Assembly: GCF_947179165.1 (NCBI RefSeq)
Contig: NC_077240.1
Coordinates: 56,120,501 to 56,184,500, forward strand
Reading direction: 5' to 3'
DNA length: 64,000 nt
Source of the DNA: Solanum dulcamara
Lineage: Eukaryota > Streptophyta > Magnoliopsida > Solanales > Solanaceae
Shown: one piece after another, positions 45,194-56,538 of the stretch
How positions within the stretch are numbered: the stretch's first letter is position 1
Layout: every line of letters begins with the position of its first letter
Program-made: the position numbers and the translations under genes
Notes under the pieces: model-generated
Seen by the model: only the letters and a program-made list of their open reading frames with translations
What the model was told of the DNA's origin: nothing
Databases searched by the model: none

Positions 45194-48100
45194 TGTCATG
45201 ACCCAAACCCGTAAGCCGCGACTGGGGTCCGATCTGGACCCTCCGTATACATATCTATCAGTTGTGGTCACATTGAACTGTAAATAAATAGTATCATGTA
45301 ACAAAGCCCCATTGGGTGATAACATTTTCATAAACCTGTAGCCCTTTTCATTTGTACCACAACACGATAGGGCACGCATGCCGACAAGGCTGCCATAACA
45401 TAATAACATATATCATATATCATGTAGACCCAGCTGAATCAAACTGACATACACAACCCACATATACATATCTGCAGACCTCTAAACATATGAATGACAA
45501 CATATGGCGGGACAGAGCCCCCGCCGTACCCCTGAATGGACGAAATAATTTTTATACATCTGTGGACAGTACCAAAAACTAGGCCCTAATACAATGGAGC
45601 CTCTTCCAACTGAGTTGCATGGAATCCTAAGCTGACGGACTCCCAAAATCTGTATATGTACCTGCGGGCATGAACGCAGCCCCCCGAGAAAGGGGGTCAG
45701 TACGATATATGTACTGAGTATGTAAAACATAATATAATACAACTGGAAGCATATCTGAGATATAAAAACAGGGGATAAGATATCAATTCAGAAACCTGTA
45801 CCTGTACTTTGTGAATTACAAAAACATGCATGTTCGAGTAAAATCATATAGACGGCCCTTTCGGGGGTCCGGTGAATCATCTCTATAAAATCATCTCTGT
45901 AAAACCATCATGGCCCCAGTGCCATCACCACCTTATTACAGCACATCATCATATATCTATACACGTATCCTGGCCCTCTATTGAGGGACTCAGGGAATAA
46001 TGTAGTGAACTGTGCACGAGAACATATCCTAGCCCGAGACTCAGGGAAAGATGGGTCACAGTATACACGAGTAGAGTAATGAGCAACTATATGCAATTTA
46101 AATCATTATCGAAGACTCAACCGTAGAAGAAAATTAAGCTATTGTCTGAGAATCAGGATTGTAATGTAATCACCTTAAATGCCCTTTAAATGCCATTAGG
46201 GGCTATACTAGTTAGTGTTTCAGGGTCCTTAGACACGTACTAAAATAATGCTAACTGCTTAAGGACTCCAGAATACATGTTTTCATATAGTCCTTACAAC
46301 TAGGAGCCCGTATATTCATTAAGTCCTTAGTATAGGTAAGGCTCAAGGAAAGTAGCTTAACTGTTATAAAAGTTCATTACCCAGAAGTGAATAAAAGACA
46401 CTTAGAAATGGAATTACTTCAGAGATCACATCATTGTTTACTTACCTCTACGACATGCCAAAAGAAGAGAAAGAATAGGCTTTACCTACAACTAAGACAT
46501 GCCAGAAGAAGAAAGAGAATAAACTATATATAGTCTGTACATTCCTTTATGGGATCTGCATACACATATTTCATACCCGGCCCATCATGGGGCTCGGTGA
46601 ATCATTATGGCATCATAATCTCACTTTCGTACTAAATACGTATCAAGGGAAATGAGAGATAGCTTTCCACACACTAGTGTTTAACACGTAGAAGCCTTAC
46701 TAGGCAATACTCAAACCTTGCAGAAATTCCAATACTAAGTAGTGGATAGGGGTTATGAGGCATACTTGGAGTTTTGGGAATGGAATTATCCCCATATTCC
46801 ACACACAATTCACTTAAGGCTAAAACTTGCCAAAAGGAAAGAAAGATAGCTGTACGAACTTATACCAAAACATGCCAAGAGAAAGCTTTACATACCTCTT
46901 GGGAGTTACCCTTTATCCTGCTCGCCTCGTCGTCTTATGAACCTATTCAATATAAAGTAATACGAATATCAACTACTCTTAACTTTTCAGTATCTGAGGT
47001 TACGCCTTAATGTTAATGGAATCTATTCCCTTAGTCGTTTCCTCGACTAGTTCTTTAGTTTGTTACGGCGTTAACGAAAATTGGGCAGCACCTCCCCTAT
47101 AATGTGCCCTATACAAATTTCCAATTAGGTCCCTAAGACCTACAGCCAACCAACAACAACAACCTGCAGCAATTCATACCAACAATATACAACATAAACT
47201 ACAAACGACTTATTCAAAAAGATGATATCAAATAGGGTGTCTAGTCTTTATTTTACAACGCCTTTAATTATACGCAACGGGGGGTCATGTGGACTCAACC
47301 AGAAGCACCCTAACCCACATTAGAACATATTTAGGCCCTGCAACAAGACACCACACCCCTGCAGCAGCAACTCACAAGAACAACACCTTACCTTGACGAC
47401 AATTTGACTATAACGACTACACTTTAGTTTATTCCGAATGCCAAGTATTCTAATGATATTTACACACTTCCAGACACCTATAGGGAGTGTAACATGCTCC
47501 ATCAGAACACATAAAGCTCAAATTTAAAGAAGAAACCTTACCTTACGTTAAACTTGTCAAACTCGCCAAAACTATCCAAAATGTGAAATCTGGACAGCTT
47601 ACTGTTTTACCTTGTCGCTTCGTTTCGAAGGGGTAATGGAGGGAAACAGGATTTACGTCCTTCATGAAAGTTATATAAATTTGTATTAGGGTCGTAAAAA
47701 ATTTCAAATCATCCCTACATCAATTTTGTACAAAAATATACGACCAAAATACTTACAGCTGTCCGTGTAGAATTTCCAAAACCAAATCTGAGCAGTACTT
47801 CCTCTATGCTTCATCACCATTTTCGAGCTGATAAATGTAAAAATGGATTTTCGAGTCTGAATGAAAGTTATATACCCACGAAATACCTTTCCAAAACATA
47901 TTAAATCACTCGAAACGAATCTGTACACAAGAAGTTATACCAATATTACTAACCACTGTCCCTTCCAAAAACGGGTTTGTTAAGTAGCGTTTTCTCTTAT
48001 TTTCTCTTCCAAATTCCAATTGAAAAGCTGGAGTTTTACTTCCATGAAGGTCTTAAAATACATATATACGTATCCACGTACTTAAGGTACTCCGTATATA

Positions 48101-48773
48101 ATTAATTCACGGAAGAAAATTGGAAAACTAATCTTTAAACTTCAAGAACCATGGCTGCTTCTCTATTTCTCTCCCTCACGTTTTTTTTTTCTCTATGCTG
48201 GCTGATGTTTTGATGGATAAATGAAGTATGTGATATATATCAACATATATATGTGGCTTTAGGGTGTGACACGTGTCAACCCCAAGAGGTGACACGTGTC
48301 CAGCCCCTATTGGGCCACCGTATCATGCTGCCACCTATGGGCTGCCATGTGGCAGTGGGGTCCACCCCCCCAAGAAGGTGGGTCACCTGCTTGGTTGAGG
48401 TGCTGCCACGTGTCGCTTCTTCATTGGCTACCACGTGTCGTCTTTTTTTCCCTTCCTCGTGGGCTCGTAATCTCGTCTTATTTTATATACCTATGTAATC
48501 TGTGCTACGTAAGTTTGATATATGCTTAAGTAGCTCAAGTGCATATGACTTTTAACTTAGTAGCTTACATAGGTAAATCGATTCCTACGACTCATTACTT
48601 GGCCTCCAATTCCTTCCGGACTCTTATGATTTTATCTCCAACCTTCTCTAGTATGGGGTATCACATTCTCCCATCCTTAGAGCCGTTTGATAGTGTCGTA
48701 ACTTAAGTGGCTCACATGCTAGCTTCTAAGTAACTTAAGGGACATTCCGAGTTCAAAGATGTGGGGTGTAACA
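45194..48773 (-). mobile_element. Solo LTR G
   Basis: It starts TGTCATGACCCAAACCC and ends GATGTGGGGTGTAACA. The flanks are a perfect 5-bp duplication GGAAG (45189-45193 and 48774-48778). At 3580 bp and with no internal region, this is the product of LTR-LTR recombination. The minus strand runs TGTTACACCCC to GGGTTTGGGTCATGACA, the same terminal pattern as LTRs E and J, so it is a related family in opposite orientation to E. Internal landmarks shared with J include CCGACAAGGCTGCCATAACA and CAGCACCTCCCCTATAA. The open frames in it have no recognisable product. Confidence 0.92.
48230..48439 (-). promoter_or_regulatory. G-box cluster and TATA-like region of solo LTR G
   Basis: Four ACGTG words: GACACGTGTC at 48268-48277 and 48291-48300, and CCACGTGTC at 48406-48414 and 48431-48439. 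On the minus strand, the direction of LTR transcription, a TATATAT stretch lies just downstream at about 48230-48252. The position about 540 bp from the LTR start matches the TATA box in LTR J. CACGTG/ACGTGTC words bind plant bZIP and bHLH factors; actual use here is inference. Confidence 0.55.
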
Positions 48774-48778
48774 GGAAG

Positions 48779-49087
48779 CCAAAGAGGAGATAAAGAATAA
48801 TTATCCTTAATTTTTCCCTATACCCACAGGTAATCTAAACCCCTGAATTCTTTATACCGATTAATGAGAAAACTATGTGTGATAACTATTACAGAGACTT
48901 CCCAGAATCCTAGTAAGACCTTATGAGGCTAGTTAACATTCGAGGATGAATGTTCTAAAGGAGAATTGTTTATACTGATTAATGAGAAAACTATGTGTGA
49001 TAACTATTAAAGAGACTTCCCAGAATCTAGTAAGACCTTATGAGGCTAGTTAACATTCGAGGATGAATGTTCTAATGGCGGGAAGGA
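48779..49087 (+). other. End of element E pol, duplicated 118-bp block and polypurine tract
   Basis: The chromodomain end (AKEEIKNNYP then stop) is followed by untranslated sequence. A ~118-bp block starting TTTATACCGATTAATGAG at 48851 is repeated from 48969 (TTTATACTGATTAATGAG), each ending AACATTCGAGGATGAATGTTCTAA. The second copy leads into GGCGGGAAGGA (49077-49087), the polypurine tract next to the 3' LTR. Confidence 0.85.
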
Positions 49088-49892
49088 TGTTATATACCAT
49101 ACTTTTGCACATTGGAACATTTTTAAGCTTCTCTAAAGCTACCACGTGATCCATTTTATCCATGACGTTATCAAAGGATCCTAAGGAAGGGAGGATGTAA
49201 TGCCCCATATTTTGCATAGACTAGTTCAATGTGAAGTAGATATGGTTTGGAAGAGGTTTGGGAGTATTTGAAAGGGGTTCAAATAATTTTTCATAGTAAT
49301 CGACCTACTTGCTTAAGCTACTGGTTTAGATGTATTACATAATTAAGCTACTTGAATACACGTCTAGCTTAAGTAGTAAGGATCACATATGTTCTTTAAG
49401 TAAGACTAATTACAAACCTACTAAAAAGAACATGTACGTGATGCACCTACTTCAGGTAGGTGATGCACCTACTTCAGGTAGGTGACACACCTACTTCACG
49501 TAGGTGTTGCACCTACTTAGAATGTGTGGAAAACATTTAAATAAAAAAGGAAAGTAGGTGATGCAGCTACTTATGAACTTGTGGCAGGAATTAAGGAGGT
49601 GATGCACCTACTTTCTTAAATCAATGAACAAGATTATTCTGGGATTCGAGATAGAGATTTTTATTCCCAATTTTAGTTAATACATGAATTGGTTATAAAT
49701 TTTATTTAGTCTAGAATATTAAGTGGGGATTAGAGATTAATTGAGACTAATTAAGATAATTAGACAACTAAATAGGCCCCACAAGGCACGTGGCAGGAGC
49801 TTATTGGTGTGTGGCTTTTGGAGGGACACATGTCCACAATGGAAACATGTCAACCATATGGATAGCACATGGATACATGTCAACCACATGGG

Positions 49893-49942
<50 letters not shown>

Positions 49943-52356
49943 ATCTTATTGATTAAGAAGATCATCTTATCCCATTCTTCTTCAACTTAGAATTAGAGAG
50001 AAAGAGGTTCTCAACTTCCTCAAGTGAAGAAGAAAAGAGAAAGTCACAACAGCTACACCAAGCACTGCCAGCCTTTCTCTTATTTTCACCATTAAATCCC
50101 TAACGTAATTCAACCCTTTAGAAGGTCCATAGCAATGTGGTATTGATCCTAGGGTTAGCAAGATTGAATTAATTGAAGTCATCAAGTATCACCCAATTGA
50201 AGGAGCCAACTTGTTAAGGTAAGGTTTGATCATCTTTTTACACATTTTAGTAAGGTTTTATATGTGTTGTGAATGTGTAAACGTGAATTAGAGGTATGAA
50301 ATTATGTATGTTGGCATTGGAATGTTATTGAAATCGTGCAGGAGTTGTTTGTATTTAGAAATAGTGAATCAATTTTAATTAACATTTAAGTTGTTGTTGT
50401 TATAGATTATGTAATGATATGAAGTAATTAAATGGAATTGCAAGTGAGAAAACTCCATGATTAGTGTTGGTGTTGAAATGGATAGAATTGGAGTTCCTTA
50501 AATTAGATTGGGTTGATTGTTATTGTTGCTATTATTATTATGGATTATGTATTTAAAAGTGAAGGGATTGTATATGTTAATATTAAATTCCTATTTGGGT
50601 CATGTTGGGGTTGTTCTAATTGAAAAATGATGGATTAATTTCGATTAAAATTATGGTTGTTGATGTCATTGGTTGTATGATGAAAGTGAAGGAATTTGAT
50701 ATTTAAGGTTATAATTAAGGCTTTAGTATTGCTGTAATTGTTGGACTAATATAAGTTCATCCGATGAAGTGTTGTGGCTCCAAATTATTAAGAGTAACTT
50801 GATTACGTCGTAGTCGTTATGTTAAAGAATATGGAATGTCGTAATGTATGGGCTGATTCAGAATAGTGTGTGGGCTGTTTTGGAATATTCTTGAATCTTC
50901 CCTTGGCTAACGTTGATATAGCACTTAAACATGTGGTTGTGGATCTTGACTTGGTAGTTTTGTAGTTGGGTTGAATATAAGTGAAATGTAGCCTAATTTT
51001 CTAAAAATGAGATTCTAACGTTGGAGTGCATTTTGAAATCTTTCGGTAGCTTAACCATACTTCTTGACATCTTAATCTAGGTTGAGATACTTTTGGGCAG
51101 CATACGTGCTGTGTAGAAAGCTATACCTTCTTTCTTTTGGCATGAACCATATGAAACAAATGGACGACGAATGTCTTGATTCTCAGAACTTATATCATTA
51201 TGTCTTGATATATGTGTATGATTCCAGCCATCCTATTTTGTGTATAACTCAAATTTTGGTATAATTCACATTTGTTATCATTCATAATGACATTGAGAAG
51301 GTACTTGAAATAACTACTGTCTTGATTTTCAAATGATGGTTCATTTTAATTATTCTATTGAGTCTCAGACGATGATCTAATTGTCTATGGTTTCTCATGA
51401 TATTCTACTTGTGCATACTGTTATTACCTCTTTCACCGAGTTTTGGTCCGGGTATGTTATCATGCACAACTTTATTACATCCTCATTGAGTCCCTCACTA
51501 GAGGGCCGGGTATGATATAGTATATGTATATGATAATATGATAATATGATGATACGATTATGGAACCGAGTCCCATAATTGGTCGGGTATGGTATATGAT
51601 AATGATAATAATTTGCTTCGTAAGGCACTGGCACAATGAGTTCTTGATTATCATAGTTGTCTCCTGGGCTCTCTTCTTCAGTTATGATCTGTCCTATTGT
51701 ATTTCATGCTTTACATATTTAGTATATATCTTGTACTGACCCCCTTCCATGGGGAGCTTCATTTCATGCCCGCAGGCATAGGTACTAGCTTTGGTGATTC
51801 GCCATCCTAGGATTCCTATTCAGCTATCTTAGAGTGATATTTTGTATCAGAGCCTAGACTTTTAGTATAAAACCCTTTTTCATGTATATATATGTTTATT
51901 TAGGGGTATGGCAGGGCCTTGTTCTGCAATATGATATTGTTGATACTCTTAGAGGTCTTTAGAAATATGTGTGGGTTGTATATATATGTGTTCGGTAATT
52001 CCTGTATGATTGTATTTTGGGACGTTCCCATTTGTAGTGGAAGCCTTGTCGGCTCGTGTATGTACATTCTTTAGGATGTTGTATATAGTGACAGTCTTGT
52101 CGGCTCGCGTATATATATATTTTGGGATGTTGTATGTAGTGACACCCTTGTCGGCTTATGTATTAGGATATTTAAATTGATTGTGCCTTCTTAGAAGACA
52201 GGTTACCTTGGTACACGTATGTAATGCCTGAGATTACATCATGTTTTCACAAAGCCTCCATATGGTGTTTAGTTTTAGTTTGACGAGGTCTAACAGATAT
52301 GTATACGAGTGTCCAACTCAGTCACTAGTCACGACCTATGGGGTTAGGTCATAACA
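49088..52356 (+). mobile_element. 3' LTR of element E
   Basis: It starts TGTTATATACCATAC and ends GGGTTAGGTCATAACA, followed by the AAAGG target copy. Landmarks are the four-copy hairpin array at 49434-49516, a CACGTG at 49787-49792, a (TA)n tract at about 49897-49940, and three ~51-bp repeats built on CTTGTCGGCT at about 52034-52170. It is longer than the 5' LTR by the ~440 bp block and the extra hairpins. Confidence 0.9.
49434..49516. repeat. Four tandem 22-bp hairpin units in E 3' LTR
   Basis: GTAGGTGATGCACCTAC and variants start at 49434, 49456, 49478 and 49500. Each is a 7-base inverted repeat around a 3-base loop, though the first carries a mismatch. The 5' LTR has a single copy at 17534-17550. 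Confidence 0.93.
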
Positions 52357-53238
52357 AAAGGTAAGTGTGATGACCACTTGCCACTTATTTTATTTTCTTA
52401 CAATAATAGATTTCATTCGAGTATTAAGATGGCCCTATATGAGGCTCTTTATAGGAGGAGATGTATCACATCAATTAGTTTGTTTGATGTGGGTAAAGTT
52501 GTGTTGATAGGGCCATACATGGTTAACCAATCTATGGATTAAGTGAAGATAATTCAAAAGAGGTTGATGCCTGCTCAAAGTCATCCGAAATCCTACGCTG
52601 ATATTAGGAGAAGAGACTTGGAGTTTGAGGTAAATGATTGGGTGTACTTGAAAGTTTCGCCATAAAAAGGTGTTATGCTGTTTTGGAAGAAAGGGTAGTT
52701 GAGTCCGCGTTACATTACTCCTTATATGATTATCAATAGAGTTGGCAATGTTTATGGGTTAGAGCTTCTATAAGAGTTAGATGTCGTTCATACAATTCTT
52801 CATATCTTCATGTCTAAGAAATGCTTGGGACATCCTTCACATATTGTTTCTATAGAAAACATTAGAGTTAAAGATAGCTTTTCCTATGAGGAGGTTCTTG
52901 TTGAAATTCATAATAGTTAGGTTTCTAAATTGAGAACCTAAAAGTCTCTTTTCTCACTGTTTTGTGGAGAAATCATTTCATTGAGGAGGCTACATGGGAA
53001 GCCGAGGAAGATATGAAATCAAAGTACCCTCATCTATTCGTCCCTCCTAATATGGATGTTGAAGTTAAGATTCCTACTCTTATATTTGAGTTAGCACCTT
53101 CTTGAATTGATGTTATTTAGTCAGTTATTTAGAGTTGATGTTTTAAGTTCTTGCATTATGTTCTCAACTTTAGTAAATTCTTGACTTGGTAATCATTCAA
53201 GGACAAATGATCCCAAGGGTGATATATTGTAATAATAT
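52357..53238 (+). pseudogene. Ty3 integrase end and chromodomain (element H, right half)
   Basis: It resumes H pol after E's target copy (52357-52361). Readable words in shifting frames: QKRLMPAQSHPKSYADIRRRD, LEFEVNDWVYLKVSP, LSPRYITPYMIINRVGNV, HPSHIVSIENI, then the chromodomain end NHFIEEATWEAEEDMKSKYP. It has many stops. It is followed by a short untranslated stretch with a weak polypurine tract (about 53205-53220) and the H LTR. The order matches the left half at 16641-17181. Confidence 0.85.
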
Positions 53239-54212
53239 TGTAAAACCCCATACTCTTATAGCCAAGATCATGTTCGCGAACCAAGAGAAAATTTGAGGAA
53301 ATAAACTGGCAGTGGGGTCTATGACCAACTCTACAGCCCATAGACTGAGCTAGGAGCCGTAAATGGTCTCCTAGAACCCCTCCACACTTTTCTATTTTTC
53401 ATAAGGGTTAAACCACACCTATGAGTCAAGTCTATGACCCATAGAAAGGTTTGTAGGTGAAGTTCACAAACTCGGGAATTTTGGTACGTAGAATGAATAG
53501 GTAGGATGACCTTTCAAAGGGTCTACGACTCGTAGAATGGACTTCTAGACCCAGTGATTCAATTCCAGTAGCTTAGGAAATTTTACCTGAGTTCTATGCC
53601 TAGTCTTCCTACCCATAGGACTTTGTATGAGTCGTAGGTCGACCCGTAGAGTCCAAACTTCTTTTATGCCAGTGTTCCTACTAGTGGATTATGACGACCC
53701 ATCCCAGGCTATACAACCCATAGAAAGGCGGTTGTAGATCCAATATTTAAATTCCAGTGAGGTCCTATTTTAGACCATGGCTTCTACAATCGACCTTCTA
53801 CAGTCCGTATAAAGTCCTACGGTCTGTAGAAGGGTCCATAGATGACCCAAACCCTGTTTTAATAAGGGTTAGTTCGGTGTTTCCCCACCTTTCCATATCT
53901 ATAACAAACCTATTTTAGGACTAAAATTAGTCTCTTATAAGTGCCCGATTGGCTTTTCGCTCTCATTAACCCTTAGAACTTTTGACAACAAGAATTGGTG
54001 AGAAGAGAAAGAGCTAGGGTTCAAGGTTTTCAATTGAGGTCTTCATGTTTAGATTAGATAATCTTCATTCCAGGTATGTAAGGTTTTCTGAATGTTAGTC
54101 TATGTTTGTCGTCGTGCCCTACATGTAAAGTCGAATTGAGTTATGAGTTCAAGTGTCCAATTACATAAGAGTGATTTCTTGAAGTTACCTACATTAATTC
54201 TATTAAGTTATT

Positions 54213-54285
<73 letters not shown>

Positions 54286-54320
54286 TACGTGGATGATTTT
54301 CATGAGTTAAATCCTTTAGA
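53239..54320 (+). mobile_element. 3' LTR of element H, interrupted
   Basis: It starts TGTAAAACCCCATACTC after H pol. It contains many CTACGG/CCGTAG-like short inverted words (about 53310-53840) and a ~60-bp (AT)n tract at 54220-54281. It is cut at 54321 by LTR I; its remainder is not seen in the window. No protein genes. Confidence 0.75.
54220..54281. repeat. (AT)n microsatellite
   Basis: About 31 AT dinucleotides in a row, seen directly. Confidence 0.97.
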
Positions 54321-56538
54321 TGTATTATACCCCATACTTTCGCACCTTAGGACATTGTCTGAAGTCTTTTGAAAAGTGTCATGTGATCTATACTATCTAC
54401 CACGCTATCAAATAAATCTAAGGAAGGGAGGATGTGATGCCTCATAGTAGGGAATTTTGGAAATAGAGTTATAAGAATCCGGGATGAGTTGGGGGCCAAA
54501 ATAATAAGTCGTGGGACTCAACTTACTTGTGTAAGCTACCAACTTGGATGTCTTACATACTTAAGCTACTGGAGTACATGTTGAGCTTCCGTAGCAAGGA
54601 TTGCATAAGATCCTAAAGTAAGACAAGATTACGAACCCATGAAAGAGACGGAAGGAGGCGTAGCACCTACTCGGAACCAAGCAGGTGATGCACCTACTTG
54701 GACCAAGTAGGTCACACACCTATATAAGGTGGGTCCCAAACTGCCACATGGCAGCAAAGGAGTGGGCGCATGATTGAGGTGTCACTCTAGGGGGCTTCCA
54801 TGTGCCACCCTCTAAGGAAGGTTATATATTAGTCATCTTATGACTAAAACTTCATTTTCAGCATTCTTAACTTAGAATTTGAGAGAAAAATTAAGAGGGA
54901 GAAGAAAGAAAGCTATGGTTTGGCTAGAACAAGGTGAACCCTCGACTTTTGCTGCATGAATTAATTATTTAAGGTATACTATGGTTACATGATGGTGTTT
55001 AATATCATAAAATCACTATTTGGGGTAGCAGGAAGTGAAGCGAGCAGCCCCACCAATTTTCAGCACGTTAAGGAGCTTCCGAAGTCAATTTTCAGCAAGG
55101 TAAGGTTTGATTATCTTGTCGCACGTTTGTGTAAGTGTTTAAGCATGTTATGAATGTGTAAATATGAGTTGGAGACATGAAAATATGTATGTCACCATTG
55201 AAGGAGGCTGCAGGTCGTGTAGGGACTGTTTTGGTGTTTTCTAGTCAGCTTAAAGTTTAACTAGTGTTGTCGTTAGCATGGTGTTGTGTTTGTAGGTGAT
55301 TTATCTATGTTGCAGGGATGGAACACGACTAAAAAAGACTTTATATGCTGGGGTTCAGACACGTGACACCCCATTTTGTGTGGTTAAAGGTTTTTCAAAA
55401 TAGAGATTAAAAACCCTATTTTGGTATCATAGTTTTAAGCGAGTTGTTTGGAGTTTGTGTTGTGTAATGTTGAAGGGGTAAAATTGTATATATGCTGCTT
55501 ATTGTTGTTGTTGGTTTGCTAGAGTAATTGAGGATGTAATTTGAAGTTCGGATAGGGCAAGTTATGGGAGAAGTGCTGCCTGATTTCCGTTAACTTCTCA
55601 ACTAACTTATAGACTAGGCAAGAAAAGCGAATAAGGAATTGATTCCTATGGGTTCTTTGTTGTGGATTTAGAAGGTGGAAATTTAAGGGTTATTAATATT
55701 GGTATTACCTTCGTGGTAAATAGGTCCAGAGGAGGACGAGGCTGGGTTAAAAGCAATCGATAAGAGGTATGTCAAGCCTATCTCTCCTTTCTTTTGGCAT
55801 GTCTTCACGTTAAGTACTAAATGATATGAGCTTGGGGTAATTCCATTCATAAATTCCAAGTATGAACCATGAGTCTCATTCACTTCATGATGTTAAAACT
55901 TCTATAACAGCTGAGTTATTGCCTTTTAAGGCTTTTATATGATGAAGAGTAGTATTTGTCAAGCCAGCCCCTTTTTTCTTTCGGTATGTCTTAAATGTAA
56001 GTGAAATGAGATATAGTATGAGTGTGGAGGTAGTTCCCATTGTAAATTCTGAGTATAACTCGTGTCGTGTTTACTTCTAAACACTAAGGCTCTTAAGGTA
56101 GTTGAGCTATTACCCTCGAGCATTTTATATATAAAGACATAATCCATGACTCTTAGTCACGTCTGAATGTAAAGTTCTTATAATAGTTGAACTACTACCC
56201 TTGAGTCCCTGTATGATGAATATTAATTGAATGTATAAGCTCCTGTTCCTAGGGACTCTACGATGAAAAATGTCTCTAATTGCATAAACTATATGGCAGA
56301 ACCTTGATACATGTCTCTGATGCCTAAGATTTCACTTGATATGATTCCTACTGACCGTTAGAGGGAACCTAAGATGACTACTACCCTGATCTTCAAGTGA
56401 CGGTTCTCTTGATTACTCGATTGTGCCCCGGATGATAATTTAGTTAAATATGGTTACGCGCTGCTTTGCTCGTGCACACAGTAATACATCTTTCACTGAG
56501 TCCCGAGCAGGCTATAATAGATGTATATGATTATGTGA
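54321..56538 (+). mobile_element. LTR I, interrupted by element J
   Basis: It starts TGTATTATACCCCATACTTTCGC and shares GGAAGGGAGGATGTGATGC, the CTTAAGCTACT(G)GAGTACA block, an AGGTGATGCACCTAC hairpin word (about 54685) and a TATATATTA (about 54823) with LTRs E and J. It stops at 56538, where J's LTR begins inside the TGTATATGATTATG block. Inner part, primer site and partner LTR are outside or lost. No protein genes. Confidence 0.8.

Larger units (their letters stand above)
17182..52356 (+). mobile_element. Ty3/gypsy element E, complete ends, carrying nested insertions
   Basis: Two matching LTRs in the same orientation (17182-19979 and 49088-52356), a primer site, a polypurine tract and a 5-bp target duplication define one insertion. 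The span is 35.2 kb, but only about 3.5 kb of internal sequence belongs to E; the rest is two LINE insertions (one nested with a third) and a solo LTR. In the first ~150 bases the two LTRs differ at about nine positions by hand count. E retains RT and part of RNase H, the integrase C-terminal domain and a chromodomain. It lacks recognisable gag, protease and the integrase core. Confidence 0.9.

Noticed and set aside
48253..48529. Two overlapping ~80-codon frames
   Set aside because: They lie inside solo LTR G over the G-box region, on the strand opposite to LTR transcription, with no recognisable motif.
49434..49516. Hairpin array as a transcription terminator or CRISPR
   Set aside because: The four units are near-identical with no unique spacers, and they lie upstream of the TATA region inside an LTR.
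49741..49990. Overlapping frames with Ile-Tyr repeats
   Set aside because: Translation of the (TA)n tract in the E 3' LTR.
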